A DNA stretch of 64,000 nucleotides, taken from contig NZ_CP045997.1 in NCBI RefSeq assembly GCF_010233585.1, forward strand, positions 9,696,808 through 9,760,807. The letters run 5' to 3'. Below the pieces are notes generated by a model. The model was not told the origin of the DNA, searched no databases, and saw only the letters and a list, made by a program, of their open reading frames with translations. The stretch is from Spirosoma endbachense. GTDB lineage: Bacteria > Bacteroidota > Bacteroidia > Cytophagales > Spirosomataceae. Numbering within the stretch: the stretch's first letter is position 1; each line of letters begins with the position of its first letter. Shown piece by piece: positions 26,391 to 34,943 of this stretch. The position numbers and the translations under genes are program-made.

Positions 26391-28679
26391 TTATTTCTTC
26401 ACCGGTTTAGCAGTCATATAGAAGGTTAACGTACCGCCTTTCATAATGTCAGTATGGGTGATCGTTGGCTGGGTGAGCAGTTTGCCATTTAGCAACACCT
26501 TCTGCACATACACATTCTTATCGCCCTGATTGATGGCTTCGATGGTAAATGTCTTGCCATTTTCCAGATTCAGACGGGCGCTCTTAACCGAAGGACTACC
26601 CAACGAGTAGTCTTCTGAACCGGGTGCCACCGGATAAAAACCCATGCTTGAAAACATATACCAGGCACTCATCTGGCCACAATCGTCATTGCCACCCAGG
26701 CCATCGGGCGTCGATTTATACTGCATGTTGAGAATCATGCGTACCCGTTCCTGCGTTTTCCAGGGCTGACCGGCCCAGTTGTACAGGTAGGCAATATGGT
26801 GGGCTGGTTCATTCCCATGAATGTAGCCACCAATTATGCCTTCACGGGTAATGTCTTCGGTTTCGGCGAAAAACTCGTCTGGTAAGTGCATCGAAAAAAG
26901 TGTATCGAGCCGGGCAGAAAACTTTTTAGGGCCGCCCATGTACTGGATCAGCGAGGTAGGATTTTGCGGCACGAAAAAGCTGAAATTCCAGGAGTTCCCT
27001 TCAATAAATCCCTGACCGTCTGTTTTATAGACGTCAAATTCTTTCTTAAACGAACCATCGGCCAACCGGGGGCGCATGAAGCCAATCGACTTATCGAAAA
27101 CATTTTGCCAGCTTTCGGAACGTTTCAGGTAGGTTTCGTATACGTCCTGCCGGTTTAGTTTCTTTGCCAACTGCGCAATACACCAGTCATCATAGGCATA
27201 CTCGAGCGTATTCGATACGGAAGTGCCGCTGGAAGCCGATGGTACGTAGCCCCGATCAATGTACTCGCCAATTCCTTCATAACTGCGATGGTTCGAAGTC
27301 GCAATACAGGCGTCCAGTGCTTTTTGTGCATCGCCACTGTAAGCCCCTTTGACCACTGCATCGGCCAGCACCGACACACTATGATAACCGCTCATGCACC
27401 AGTTATCGTTGGCATAGTGCGACCAGATGGGCAACATTTTCAGCGTACTCTGGTCGTAATGGTTCAACATGGATTGTACCATGTCGTTGTTGCGGGACGG
27501 CTGAATAAGGTTGAAAAAAGGATGCAGCGCCCGGTAGGTATCCCACAATGAAAACGTGGTGTAATTCGTAAATCCGGTTGCCTGATGAACGCCCTGATCA
27601 AGCCCTTTGTACTGGCCATTCACGTCCATGTAGGTTGTCGGATTAATGAACGAGTGATAGAGTGACGTATAGAAATTCACTTTATCGGTTTCCGACGCAT
27701 CGATCTGGATTTTGTTTAATTCCCGATTCCAGTCGGCCTGCGCTGTTGTTTTTGCCTGCTCAAAGTTCCAGTGTGGGATTTCGGCCCGCATGTTGGCCAG
27801 CGCGTTTTCCTGACTTACCGGCGACAGGGCCATTTTTAATTTTACTTTCTCGCCCTCTTCCGTGTCGAAATCAAAATACATCCGTATCCGTTTGCCTGCT
27901 ATTTCGGGAAAATTCCGGGTCTGATCGAATTTCCGCCAGAACCCTTTGTACACCTGCGCTTTATCCAGATTTTTCTGGCCGTATGATTTAAATGGTTTTG
28001 AGAACGACAGAGCAAAATAGACGGTTCGGGTACGTGCCCAGCCGTTGGTTTGCCGGTAACCCGTTATCAATGTATCGTTTACGACCCGCACGTACGTCCA
28101 GACAACTTTATCTTCATAATTGTAAATGCCGTGGGTAAGATCCAGGATGATATGCGACTGGTTGGATTTGGGAAACGTGTACTGATGAAAGCCAACCCGA
28201 CTGGACGCGGTTAATTCGGCCACAATCGCATGGTCATCCAGTTTGACTTTATAATAGCCCGCTTCTGCCACTTCATTGGTGTGCGAAAACGCAGACCGAT
28301 AACCACTCTTCGGATCTGAAGCCACGCCCGGATTGAGCTGCAAAGCTCCCTGTGTCGGCATGATCAGAAAATCGCCCAGATCGGAGTGCCCTGTGCCACT
28401 AAAATGTGTATGGCTAAACCCAACAATCGTTTTGTCTTCGTATTTGTAGCCCGCACAGTATTTATAAACAGCCCCGTTATACTTTCCGTTGAATTCGTAA
28501 GACAGCGTATCCGAATCTGGGCTTAACTGAACCGCTCCGAATGGTACAGTAGCGCCCGGAAACGTATGTCCCATCTTTTCGGTGCCAATTAACGGATGGA
28601 CGTAAGGAACCAGATTTTGCTGCGCAAAAGAGAGTGATAAGAGGAGTTGAAAGAGGATCGTAAGGCTAACTTTTGTCAT
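26391..28679 (-). CDS. GH92-family exo-alpha-mannosidase
   Basis: 762 residues from ATG 28679, where a signal peptide starts (MTKVSLTILFQLLLSLSFAQ). A longer frame to 28745 lacks signal-like character. GH92 hallmarks are VHPLIGTE at the mature N-terminus, HTHFSGTGHSDLGD, SLWDTYRALHPFFNLI in the middle and GNDDCGQMSAWYMFSSMGFYPV near the C-terminus. Members are Ca2+-dependent, inverting exo-alpha-mannosidases trimming N-glycan or yeast mannan-type linkages in the periplasm or at the surface. No SusCD pair is adjacent, so this one stands alone. A hairpin shared with the permease operon lies just after the stop. Confidence 0.93.
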   Translation of the reverse strand: MTKVSLTILFQLLLSLSFAQQNLVPYVHPLIGTEKMGHTFPGATVPFGAVQLSPDSDTLSYEFNGKYNGAVYKYCAGYKYEDKTIVGFSHTHFSGTGHSDLGDFLIMPTQGALQLNPGVASDPKSGYRSAFSHTNEVAEAGYYKVKLDDHAIVAELTASSRVGFHQYTFPKSNQSHIILDLTHGIYNYEDKVVWTYVRVVNDTLITGYRQTNGWARTRTVYFALSFSKPFKSYGQKNLDKAQVYKGFWRKFDQTRNFPEIAGKRIRMYFDFDTEEGEKVKLKMALSPVSQENALANMRAEIPHWNFEQAKTTAQADWNRELNKIQIDASETDKVNFYTSLYHSFINPTTYMDVNGQYKGLDQGVHQATGFTNYTTFSLWDTYRALHPFFNLIQPSRNNDMVQSMLNHYDQSTLKMLPIWSHYANDNWCMSGYHSVSVLADAVVKGAYSGDAQKALDACIATSNHRSYEGIGEYIDRGYVPSASSGTSVSNTLEYAYDDWCIAQLAKKLNRQDVYETYLKRSESWQNVFDKSIGFMRPRLADGSFKKEFDVYKTDGQGFIEGNSWNFSFFVPQNPTSLIQYMGGPKKFSARLDTLFSMHLPDEFFAETEDITREGIIGGYIHGNEPAHHIAYLYNWAGQPWKTQERVRMILNMQYKSTPDGLGGNDDCGQMSAWYMFSSMGFYPVAPGSEDYSLGSPSVKSARLNLENGKTFTIEAINQGDKNVYVQKVLLNGKLLTQPTITHTDIMKGGTLTFYMTAKPVKK

Positions 28680-28804
28680 TTTTTGAGGATATGCACAGTT
28701 GCGATAAACAGGGGCTAAAAGGTACGAAAAGTTAGATAAACGCATACTAAATCACCCAAACTACGCCAATTACTACCACTTAATGGTTCCATTTTGTAAC
28801 CGCT

Positions 28805-28835
28805 TTTGTATTACGCCCCACCGGTGTTATTTTTA
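28805..28835 (+). promoter_or_regulatory. Candidate promoter of the M16 peptidase pair
   Basis: TTTG (28805-28808) is followed after 19 bp by TATTTTTA (28828-28835), close to the Bacteroidota pattern TTTG-N19-TAnnTTTG. It lies 25 bp before the ATG of the first M16 gene. Confidence 0.45.
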
Positions 28836-28860
28836 GCATTTACCAATTAAAACCATTCTC

Positions 28861-30204
28861 ATGAACAAACGAATCGGGCTACTCGCTGGGTTGACACTCC
28901 TGGTGGGTGTTGCGCTGGCGCAGAACAAGCCCAAGCCAGAAGACGTGCAGACGTTTACGCTCAAAAACGGCATGAAATTCATGGTGCTCGAAGACCATTC
29001 TATCCCTAATGCCAACTTCTACACCTTCTGGAAAGTAGGCTCCCGAAATGAGGTTCACGGCATTACGGGCCTATCGCATTTTTTTGAGCACATGATGTTC
29101 AATGGGGCTAAAAAATACGGTCCCAAACAGTTCGACCGGGTTATGGAAGCCAATGGCGGCTCGAACAATGCGTATACTACCGAAAATACAACGGTTTACA
29201 CCGACTGGTTTCAGAGCGGTGCACTCGAAACAATTTTCGATCTCGAATCAGACCGTATCCGCGATCTGGCCATTGATCCTAAGATGGTACAGAGCGAACG
29301 GGGTGTTGTTTTATCAGAACGAAGTACCGGCCTGGAAAACAGTAACTACCGAGTCATTAGTGAACTGGTTCAGTCGGTAGCTTTTGCCGAGCACCCTTAT
29401 ATGTTTCCGGTCATTGGCTTTGAGTCCGACATCAAAAAGTGGACGCAGGCCGATCTGGAGAAGTATTTCAAAATGTATTATTCCCCCAACAACGCAGTGG
29501 CTGTTGTGGTCGGTGATGTAACGGCAGCTCAGGTAAAAAAGCTGGCAGAACAATACATCGAACCCATTCCAGCTCAGAAACTGCCCGACAGCCTGCGCAC
29601 CGTTGAACCCCCACAAAATGGCGAACGGCGTGCCACGACCTACAAAGACGTAGCTACACCCAATATTCTGTTGGCTTACCACACGCCCGAAAGTCGCCAC
29701 CCCGACTATTATGCAATTGACCTGCTAAGCGGTGTCCTGAGTTCAGGAAACTCATCCCGGCTGGTCAAATCACTCGTTCTGGATTCGACGATTGCGTCGC
29801 GGGCGTTTTCAAACTTCGGTGAGTCATTCGATCCGAATCTCTTTTCAGTCTACGCCATTGCCGCCAGTAACATCTCAGCGGAACAACTGGAGCGGTCAGT
29901 ACTGAACCAAATCGACAAGGTTATTAAGGATGGCATAACGGATGTTGAACTACAGAAACTGAAAAATCAGAAGCTGATGGAGTTTTACCGAACGATGGAA
30001 AGCATCAATGGCAAGGCCAACTCCCTCGGCACCTACGAGCTGTTTTTTGGCGATTATAAAAAGCTGTACGAAGCCCCGGCCCTTTACGAAAAAGTGACCA
30101 AAGAAGATGTGCAGCGCGTAGCCAAAACGTATCTGACCGCCCGGAATCGTACGGTAGGCTATCTATTGCCAGAACCAAAAGCTAATCCGGCGAAAAACAA
30201 TTGA
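28861..30204 (+). CDS. M16-family zinc metallopeptidase (catalytic subunit)
   Basis: 447 residues with a signal peptide (MNKRIGLLAGLTLLVGVALAQ). The inverted zinc motif HFFEH is at residues 73-77, and the distal Glu is likely in LESDRIRDL about 75 residues later. Two M16 half-domains follow, the usual size for one chain of a heterodimeric or homodimeric 'clam-shell' peptidase. It is predicted periplasmic and degrades peptides small enough to enter the chamber. The second gene, 84 bp downstream, encodes a homologous chain lacking the zinc motif, so the two probably form an active/inactive pair as in mitochondrial processing peptidase-like systems. Confidence 0.92.
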   Translation: MNKRIGLLAGLTLLVGVALAQNKPKPEDVQTFTLKNGMKFMVLEDHSIPNANFYTFWKVGSRNEVHGITGLSHFFEHMMFNGAKKYGPKQFDRVMEANGGSNNAYTTENTTVYTDWFQSGALETIFDLESDRIRDLAIDPKMVQSERGVVLSERSTGLENSNYRVISELVQSVAFAEHPYMFPVIGFESDIKKWTQADLEKYFKMYYSPNNAVAVVVGDVTAAQVKKLAEQYIEPIPAQKLPDSLRTVEPPQNGERRATTYKDVATPNILLAYHTPESRHPDYYAIDLLSGVLSSGNSSRLVKSLVLDSTIASRAFSNFGESFDPNLFSVYAIAASNISAEQLERSVLNQIDKVIKDGITDVELQKLKNQKLMEFYRTMESINGKANSLGTYELFFGDYKKLYEAPALYEKVTKEDVQRVAKTYLTARNRTVGYLLPEPKANPAKNN

Positions 30205-30288
30205 TTTTTATAAACACAGAGCAACAACGAGTTCAACCGAAAGATTGTGCTCAAGATGCTGTACTGTGTTACCCTAAAGACTTTACGA

Positions 30289-31665
30289 ATGAGACCAATA
30301 GCCTTTATTTTTATAGCCCTGCTGACGGCGGGCACGTCGCTGGCGCAGACGTTTAAAGTGCCGCCCTACCAGAAATTCAAGCTCAAAAACGGCCTGACCA
30401 TCTATCTGATGGAGCAACATGAGGTGCCACTCATCAACGTTTCGGCGGTGTTCGATGCCGGGGCGATTCAGGATGGAAATCGATATGGCCTGTCCAATAT
30501 GACCGCCGATGCACTGTTGTTTGGCAGTTCAAAATATACCAAAGCGCAACTCGAAGAAAAAACCGAATACGTTGGAGCCAGTATCGATACGTATGGCAGT
30601 AAGGAAGTGGCCAAACTGACGGCTTCGTTTGCCGTAAAAGATCAGGATTTACTATTCGACATCATTCAGGATGTTATTACGAAACCAACGTTTGATCAGG
30701 GCGAATTTGACAAATACAAACAACGCCAACTCCTCCAGTTAACCCAGCAGAAAGAGAGTCCACGAGGGGTGATCAACTCGTATTTCAATCGGTTTGTATA
30801 TGAGGGTCATCCGTATGCAAATCCCATTACGGGAACGCCAACGGCCGTGTCGGCCATTACGGCCATCGATGCCAAACAGTTTTATCAGAAGAATTATACT
30901 GCCGATCGGGCCGCCATTGCTATAGTAGGCGATTTCAACACGGTGGCGATGAAAAAACTGATAACCGACCTGTTTGGCAACTGGAAAACAGCGGCTGCTT
31001 CATCGCTCAAACTAACCGAACCGACGGTTGCGTTCGATAAGAACCGGGTGTTGCTGGTCAATAAAGACGACGCCCGCGAAACAACGTTTCTGATTGGCGG
31101 GAAAGGCATTACGCAAAATAACCCCGACTTCATTCCGGTTACAGTTGTCAACACAATTCTGGGCGGTCGATTTACCTCCTGGCTAAACGACGCACTGCGC
31201 GTTAATTCTGGCCTTACCTACGGAGCTGGAAGCCGGTTCGGTACCTTCCGCAACAGTGGCACGTTTGCCATTTCGACGTTTACAAAGGTCAGCACTACCA
31301 CCGAGGCAATAGACATGGCCCTCCAGGTTCTGGACAGTTTGCATCGAACGGGTATTGACGAAAAAACACTCCTTTCGGCGAAAAACTACGTAAAAGCCGA
31401 CTTTCCACCCCGCTACGAATCGGCCAGTGAACTAGCGAATCTGCTGACGGATATGTTCAGTCTTGGTTTCGATGAGTCGTTTATCAACAACTTCCAGAAG
31501 AACGTCGACGGGCTGACCGTAGCCAAAACCCGGCAAATCATTGACCAGTATTTTCCTAAAACAAACCTTCAATTCGTACTCATTGGTAAAGCCGACACGA
31601 TTCGGGAAAAGGTAAAAAAATACGGAACCATCACGGAGAAGGAAATAAAAGCCGACGGATTTTAA
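30289..31665 (+). CDS. M16-family peptidase-like protein, non-catalytic partner
   Basis: 458 residues from ATG 30289, where a signal peptide begins (MRPIAFIFIALLTAGTSLAQ). The fold signature is present (FKLKNGLTIYLMEQHEVPL, GGRFTSWLNDALR), but the HxxEH position reads LSNMTADALLFG. It therefore cannot bind zinc there and is presumably a structural or substrate-binding partner of the gene upstream. It ends just before a set of repeated hairpins that precede the cobalamin riboswitch. Confidence 0.9.
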   Translation: MRPIAFIFIALLTAGTSLAQTFKVPPYQKFKLKNGLTIYLMEQHEVPLINVSAVFDAGAIQDGNRYGLSNMTADALLFGSSKYTKAQLEEKTEYVGASIDTYGSKEVAKLTASFAVKDQDLLFDIIQDVITKPTFDQGEFDKYKQRQLLQLTQQKESPRGVINSYFNRFVYEGHPYANPITGTPTAVSAITAIDAKQFYQKNYTADRAAIAIVGDFNTVAMKKLITDLFGNWKTAAASSLKLTEPTVAFDKNRVLLVNKDDARETTFLIGGKGITQNNPDFIPVTVVNTILGGRFTSWLNDALRVNSGLTYGAGSRFGTFRNSGTFAISTFTKVSTTTEAIDMALQVLDSLHRTGIDEKTLLSAKNYVKADFPPRYESASELANLLTDMFSLGFDESFINNFQKNVDGLTVAKTRQIIDQYFPKTNLQFVLIGKADTIREKVKKYGTITEKEIKADGF

Positions 31666-31770
31666 GAAAGTAGGCAGTGAGCAGTTGGCAGTCTACGGTA
31701 GGCAGATATTCAGAGCGCGGTAACTGTAGACTGCTCACTGCCTACTGAAGACTTCCTACTGCCTACTTTC
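31666..31770. repeat. Intergenic nested inverted repeats of the AGTAGGCAGT type
   Basis: AGTAGGCAGTGAGCAG (31669-31684) pairs perfectly with 31731-31746, and the overlapping GAAAGTAGGCAG (31666-31677) pairs perfectly with 31759-31770. The two hairpins share a left arm and exclude each other. The segment starts right after the M16 stop and could act as a terminator. The repeated GGCAGT steps resemble dispersed intergenic repeats. Confidence 0.75.
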
Positions 31771-31783
31771 CATTCAATTTCTC

Positions 31784-31791
31784 TATCTTTG
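31784..31791 (+). promoter_or_regulatory. Candidate -7 box (TATCTTTG) for the riboswitch transcript
   Basis: TATCTTTG matches TAnnTTTG exactly and lies about 10 bp before the first conserved bases of the cobalamin riboswitch, the expected place. No clear -33 TTTG is seen. Confidence 0.5.
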
Positions 31792-31799
31792 CCCCGCGT

Positions 31800-31965
31800 T
31801 TAAGGTTTACCCAATCAGAAAGGGTGATTAAAAGGGAACACCGGTGTAAATCCGGGGCTATTCCCGTAGCTGTAAGTTCTAGTGACCAGCCAGCAAGATA
31901 AAAGCCACTGTCTCTCGACGGGAAGGCCTTGTTGGTAGAACGAGCCAGAAGACCTGCCTCAAACG
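31800..31965 (+). ncRNA. Cobalamin (AdoCbl-type) riboswitch
   Basis: Conserved blocks occur in the right order: AAAAGGGAACACCGGTG, AAATCCGGGGC, CCCGTAGCTGTAAG, AGCCACTGTC, GACGGGAAGGC and GAGCCAGAAGACCTGCC (the B12 box region ending near 31958). It precedes the btuB-like gene by about 160 nt. The linker holds a possible expression platform, including a weak hairpin CAAAC/GTTTG (32048-32071) followed by a U-rich run. It is expected to shut down the downstream B12 operon when cobalamin is plentiful. Boundaries are approximate. Confidence 0.93.
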
Positions 31966-32124
31966 AATTCATGATTCGAGCTTTCGGGTAAAAAGCCGGG
32001 GATGAAAGACATGTTTCGGTTGGGTGGTCTGATCACCTGTACGGTCACAAACGGGCCAAAAGTGCTGTTTGTCTTTTATTTCAGTTTCCGACAGCTCATT
32101 ACTTAATCTCAGTTTAGCTGATTA

Positions 32125-34125
32125 ATGATGAGCAAAATCATTACTTTATTATCGGCCTGTCTGGCCGTATCCTGTCTGCCTGCATTGGGTCAGGAAACAC
32201 CTCCATCGTCTACAGCGCGGTCGCTTCAGTTGGATGCCGTAACGGTTACGGCCAACAAGATCGAGCAAAAACTCTCGCAAACCGGTAAAGTCGTTACGGT
32301 ATTGTCAGATTCGGTGCTACAACGTTACGCCACGCAATCGGTTAGTGAACTGCTCTCCCGGCAGGCCGGTCTCCAAATTGTGGGTTCTAATGGTCCATTA
32401 GGCACCAATCCTGACATTTATCTGCGGGGCGCTTCGGCCGGGAATACGCTGATTCTGTTGGATGGCCTGCCCGTTTATGACCCGTCCGGAACAGCCAACA
32501 CATTTGACCTGAATCTGCTTACGGTTGGAGAATGCGACCGGATCGAAATTCTACGGGGAGCGCAGTCAACCAGTTATGGGTCCGATGCGGTGGCTGGTGT
32601 AATCAATATTTTCACGAAACGGGCAGGTAGCAATGCCGTTGGCAACAAACCGGTTGGCGTAACGGCTTCGGTCAATTACGGGACGTATAATACCTTCCGG
32701 GGAACGGTTGGCGTGAGCGGTCAGACAAGCCGACTTTCCTATAACGTCCAATACACGCGGCTGTCTTCAGACGGGTTTTCGGCGGCTACCGACCGTACTG
32801 GTAATCAGAATTTTGACAACGACGGCTATAAACAGAATGCGCTACTGGCCAATCTGACCCTACAATTGACATCGCGCCTGAGCTGGAAATTACAGGGCAT
32901 GACAACGGGCTATACGGCCGACATTGACAATGGTGCTTTCGCCGACGAAAAAGATTATACCTATAAGAACCAGTTTAAGCGATTGGCTACTGGTCTGGAA
33001 TATAAACACAAACATGGCCGATTGATGATCAATTATGGCCTTAGCGACAGTCGCCGAACGTATAAAAACGATTCAACAAAAGTTGAGCCGGGCGCTTCTG
33101 AACGCTATTCATCCCAGGAGTATGGTGGTATTGCCCATTTTGCCGAGATCTATCATAACCTCAAACTGAGTTCCTGGGGCGAATTGCTGACCGGGGCCGA
33201 TTATCGCTTCAGCAATACGGATCAAAGCTACTTGTCGGTCAGCTCGTTTGGGCCGTATCAGTCGCCCCCTATCGGAGCCGACACCGCCCGGATCGGGCAG
33301 GTAGGCGTCTATGCTACGGGAATTCTGACACCTTACCAGGGTTTATCCGTTGAATTAGGGGGTCGATATAACCGCAATTCGCTGTATGGCAACGTATTTA
33401 CCTATTCCTTCAATCCGTCGTACCTGATTTCTGACCGGATTAAAGTATTTGTCAACCTGTCATCCGGTTTCCGGGCTCCAACGTTATATCAGTTGTTTTC
33501 GCCCTATGGCAACAAAGCGCTTCGTCCCGAACATAGCTGGTCAACGGAAGTGGGCGTTCAGCTATTTACCCGTAGCCGAAACGCCTGGGTACGTGCTGCC
33601 TATTTCGACCGGCAGATTAAGGACGTCCTGTTCTTTGAATCGCTGAATTCAGCTCCGTACGGTCGATACATTAACTTCGACCGCCAGCATGATCATGGTT
33701 TGGAAGTAGAAGCGCAAACCGAACTGAATAAACTGACGCTAACAGGGAACGTTATGCTGCTCACAGGCGAGGTGAAGACGAAGGTGGCGGGTCGCGATAC
33801 AACGTACAATAACCTGTTCCGGCGCCCGAAAACGCAGGTAAATCTAACCGTAGGCTACCGTTTTATTCCGAAACTGTTCGTTTCGGCAACAATTCGGTCG
33901 ATAGGAGAACGTACCGATCGTTTCTACAACAGCGAAACATTCAATACCGACAATATAACGCTTGCCGCTTATACAACGGTCGATCTCTATGCGGAAGGGA
34001 AACTTACCCCACTGTTGCGCTTGTATGCCGACGTTCGTAATGTATTTGACCAAACGTATTACGATATTTACGGCTACAATACCCGCCGTCGAAACGCCAG
34101 CGTTGGCGTCCGCTTTACCTGGTAA
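32125..34125 (+). CDS. btuB: BtuB-like TonB-dependent cobalamin receptor
   Basis: 666 residues with a signal peptide (cleaved after LPALGQ). The plug domain spans roughly 35-160, with LQLDAVTVTANKIEQ, LLSRQAGLQIV, IYLRGASAGNTLILLDGLPV and EILRGAQSTSYGSDAVAGVINI. The rest is a beta-barrel ending in GVRFTW with a terminal aromatic residue. The riboswitch directly upstream and B12 salvage genes downstream identify the cargo as a cobamide. It imports across the outer membrane using TonB energy. It is BtuB-sized and lacks the N-terminal extension of SusC proteins. ATG 32125 is followed by a second ATG; either could be used. Confidence 0.92.
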   Translation: MMSKIITLLSACLAVSCLPALGQETPPSSTARSLQLDAVTVTANKIEQKLSQTGKVVTVLSDSVLQRYATQSVSELLSRQAGLQIVGSNGPLGTNPDIYLRGASAGNTLILLDGLPVYDPSGTANTFDLNLLTVGECDRIEILRGAQSTSYGSDAVAGVINIFTKRAGSNAVGNKPVGVTASVNYGTYNTFRGTVGVSGQTSRLSYNVQYTRLSSDGFSAATDRTGNQNFDNDGYKQNALLANLTLQLTSRLSWKLQGMTTGYTADIDNGAFADEKDYTYKNQFKRLATGLEYKHKHGRLMINYGLSDSRRTYKNDSTKVEPGASERYSSQEYGGIAHFAEIYHNLKLSSWGELLTGADYRFSNTDQSYLSVSSFGPYQSPPIGADTARIGQVGVYATGILTPYQGLSVELGGRYNRNSLYGNVFTYSFNPSYLISDRIKVFVNLSSGFRAPTLYQLFSPYGNKALRPEHSWSTEVGVQLFTRSRNAWVRAAYFDRQIKDVLFFESLNSAPYGRYINFDRQHDHGLEVEAQTELNKLTLTGNVMLLTGEVKTKVAGRDTTYNNLFRRPKTQVNLTVGYRFIPKLFVSATIRSIGERTDRFYNSETFNTDNITLAAYTTVDLYAEGKLTPLLRLYADVRNVFDQTYYDIYGYNTRRRNASVGVRFTW

Positions 34126-34192
34126 GTGGTTAAACTAAAGCGTACAGGGAGCTTCAGGCTCTTTGTTTTACAAGAAAATATTTGAAGTGCAT

Positions 34193-34780
34193 ATGAAGCA
34201 ACAACTTAATCCTCGTTTTACAGTATTACTGCTGTTCATTGTGCTGGCGGCCGTTCTTCGGATTGCCAACTCGGCGCAGTGCTTACCGCTGGCTAACTTT
34301 ACGCCCATTGGCGCGATGGCGCTCTTTGGTGGATCGTATTTCAAAAATTACTGGAAAGCATTCGGTCTACCGTTGATAACGTTGTTTCTGAGCGATCTGG
34401 TCATCAATGTGGTACTCTACAACGGGCAGTTCGGTATAATGTATAATGGCTGGTACTGGATTTATGGCATTTTTGCCCTGATCGTTTGGTATGGCAAGGT
34501 ATTGCTGCAAAAAGTGTCGGTTAAGAATGTGCTTATAGCCGCCCTGATCGGGTCCGTGTCGCACTGGCTCCTGGCCGACACCAGCGTTTGGCTGGCCGGT
34601 GGTCTGGATATGCGCACCAACCTGCCCCTATCGCGCGACTTCGCCGGTTGGTTGCAATGCATTGCACAAGGTTTTCCGTACATGCGTAATTTTCTGGCCG
34701 GTACTTTAGCCTATAGTGCCCTATTCTTCGGCGCATTCGAATGGCTACAAACACGCTACCCCAAACTGGCAATAGCCTGA
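34193..34780 (+). CDS. DUF6580-type integral membrane protein, putative B12-related transporter
   Basis: 195 residues from ATG 34193; an upstream in-frame ATG at 34163 would add ten residues. It has about six hydrophobic helices with conserved-looking LPLANFTPIGAMALFGG near residue 31 and PLSRDFAGWLQCIAQGFPYMRNFLAG toward the end. The size and layout resemble small S-component-like membrane proteins. It is the second gene of the riboswitch-controlled operon, 67 bp after btuB, so a role in moving a cobamide or precursor across the inner membrane is the natural inference. No BtuC/BtuD genes are visible here. The family has no experimentally known function that I can state. Confidence 0.75.
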   Translation: MKQQLNPRFTVLLLFIVLAAVLRIANSAQCLPLANFTPIGAMALFGGSYFKNYWKAFGLPLITLFLSDLVINVVLYNGQFGIMYNGWYWIYGIFALIVWYGKVLLQKVSVKNVLIAALIGSVSHWLLADTSVWLAGGLDMRTNLPLSRDFAGWLQCIAQGFPYMRNFLAGTLAYSALFFGAFEWLQTRYPKLAIA

Positions 34781-34789
34781 TGATTTAGG

Positions 34790-34857
34790 AATAGCCTGCA
34801 TCCTGTTGTTTTGAGTGAACTTATAGTTGACCTAACCGCAGGATGCAGGTTGCTATT
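34790..34857. other. Interrupted hairpin between the DUF6580 gene and btuF
   Basis: CTGCATCCTG (34796-34805) pairs with CAGGATGCAG (34839-34848), and the stem continues with AATAGC/GCTATT across a 3-nt bulge. It begins 10 bp after the upstream stop. It could be an attenuator or processing site inside the operon. Confidence 0.6.
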
Positions 34858-34896
34858 GCCTTGTTCATCGCTAGGTTTGCAAGACAGCCCGAGCTT

Positions 34897-34943
34897 CACT
34901 CAATCACTCATTCATTCTTTCACTCATTCGCTCTTTCATCTTT
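34897..34943 (+). repeat. Degenerate octamer repeat abutting the btuF start codon
   Basis: Six consecutive 8-nt units with consensus CACTCATT begin at 34897, 34905, 34913, 34921, 34929 and 34937 and end exactly at the ATG (34944). The tract is almost free of G, so the ribosome entry region would be unstructured. Confidence 0.7.

Noticed and set aside
34897..34943. CRISPR-like repeat
   Set aside because: Units of 8 nt without spacers and with many substitutions form a simple degenerate tandem repeat, not a CRISPR array.
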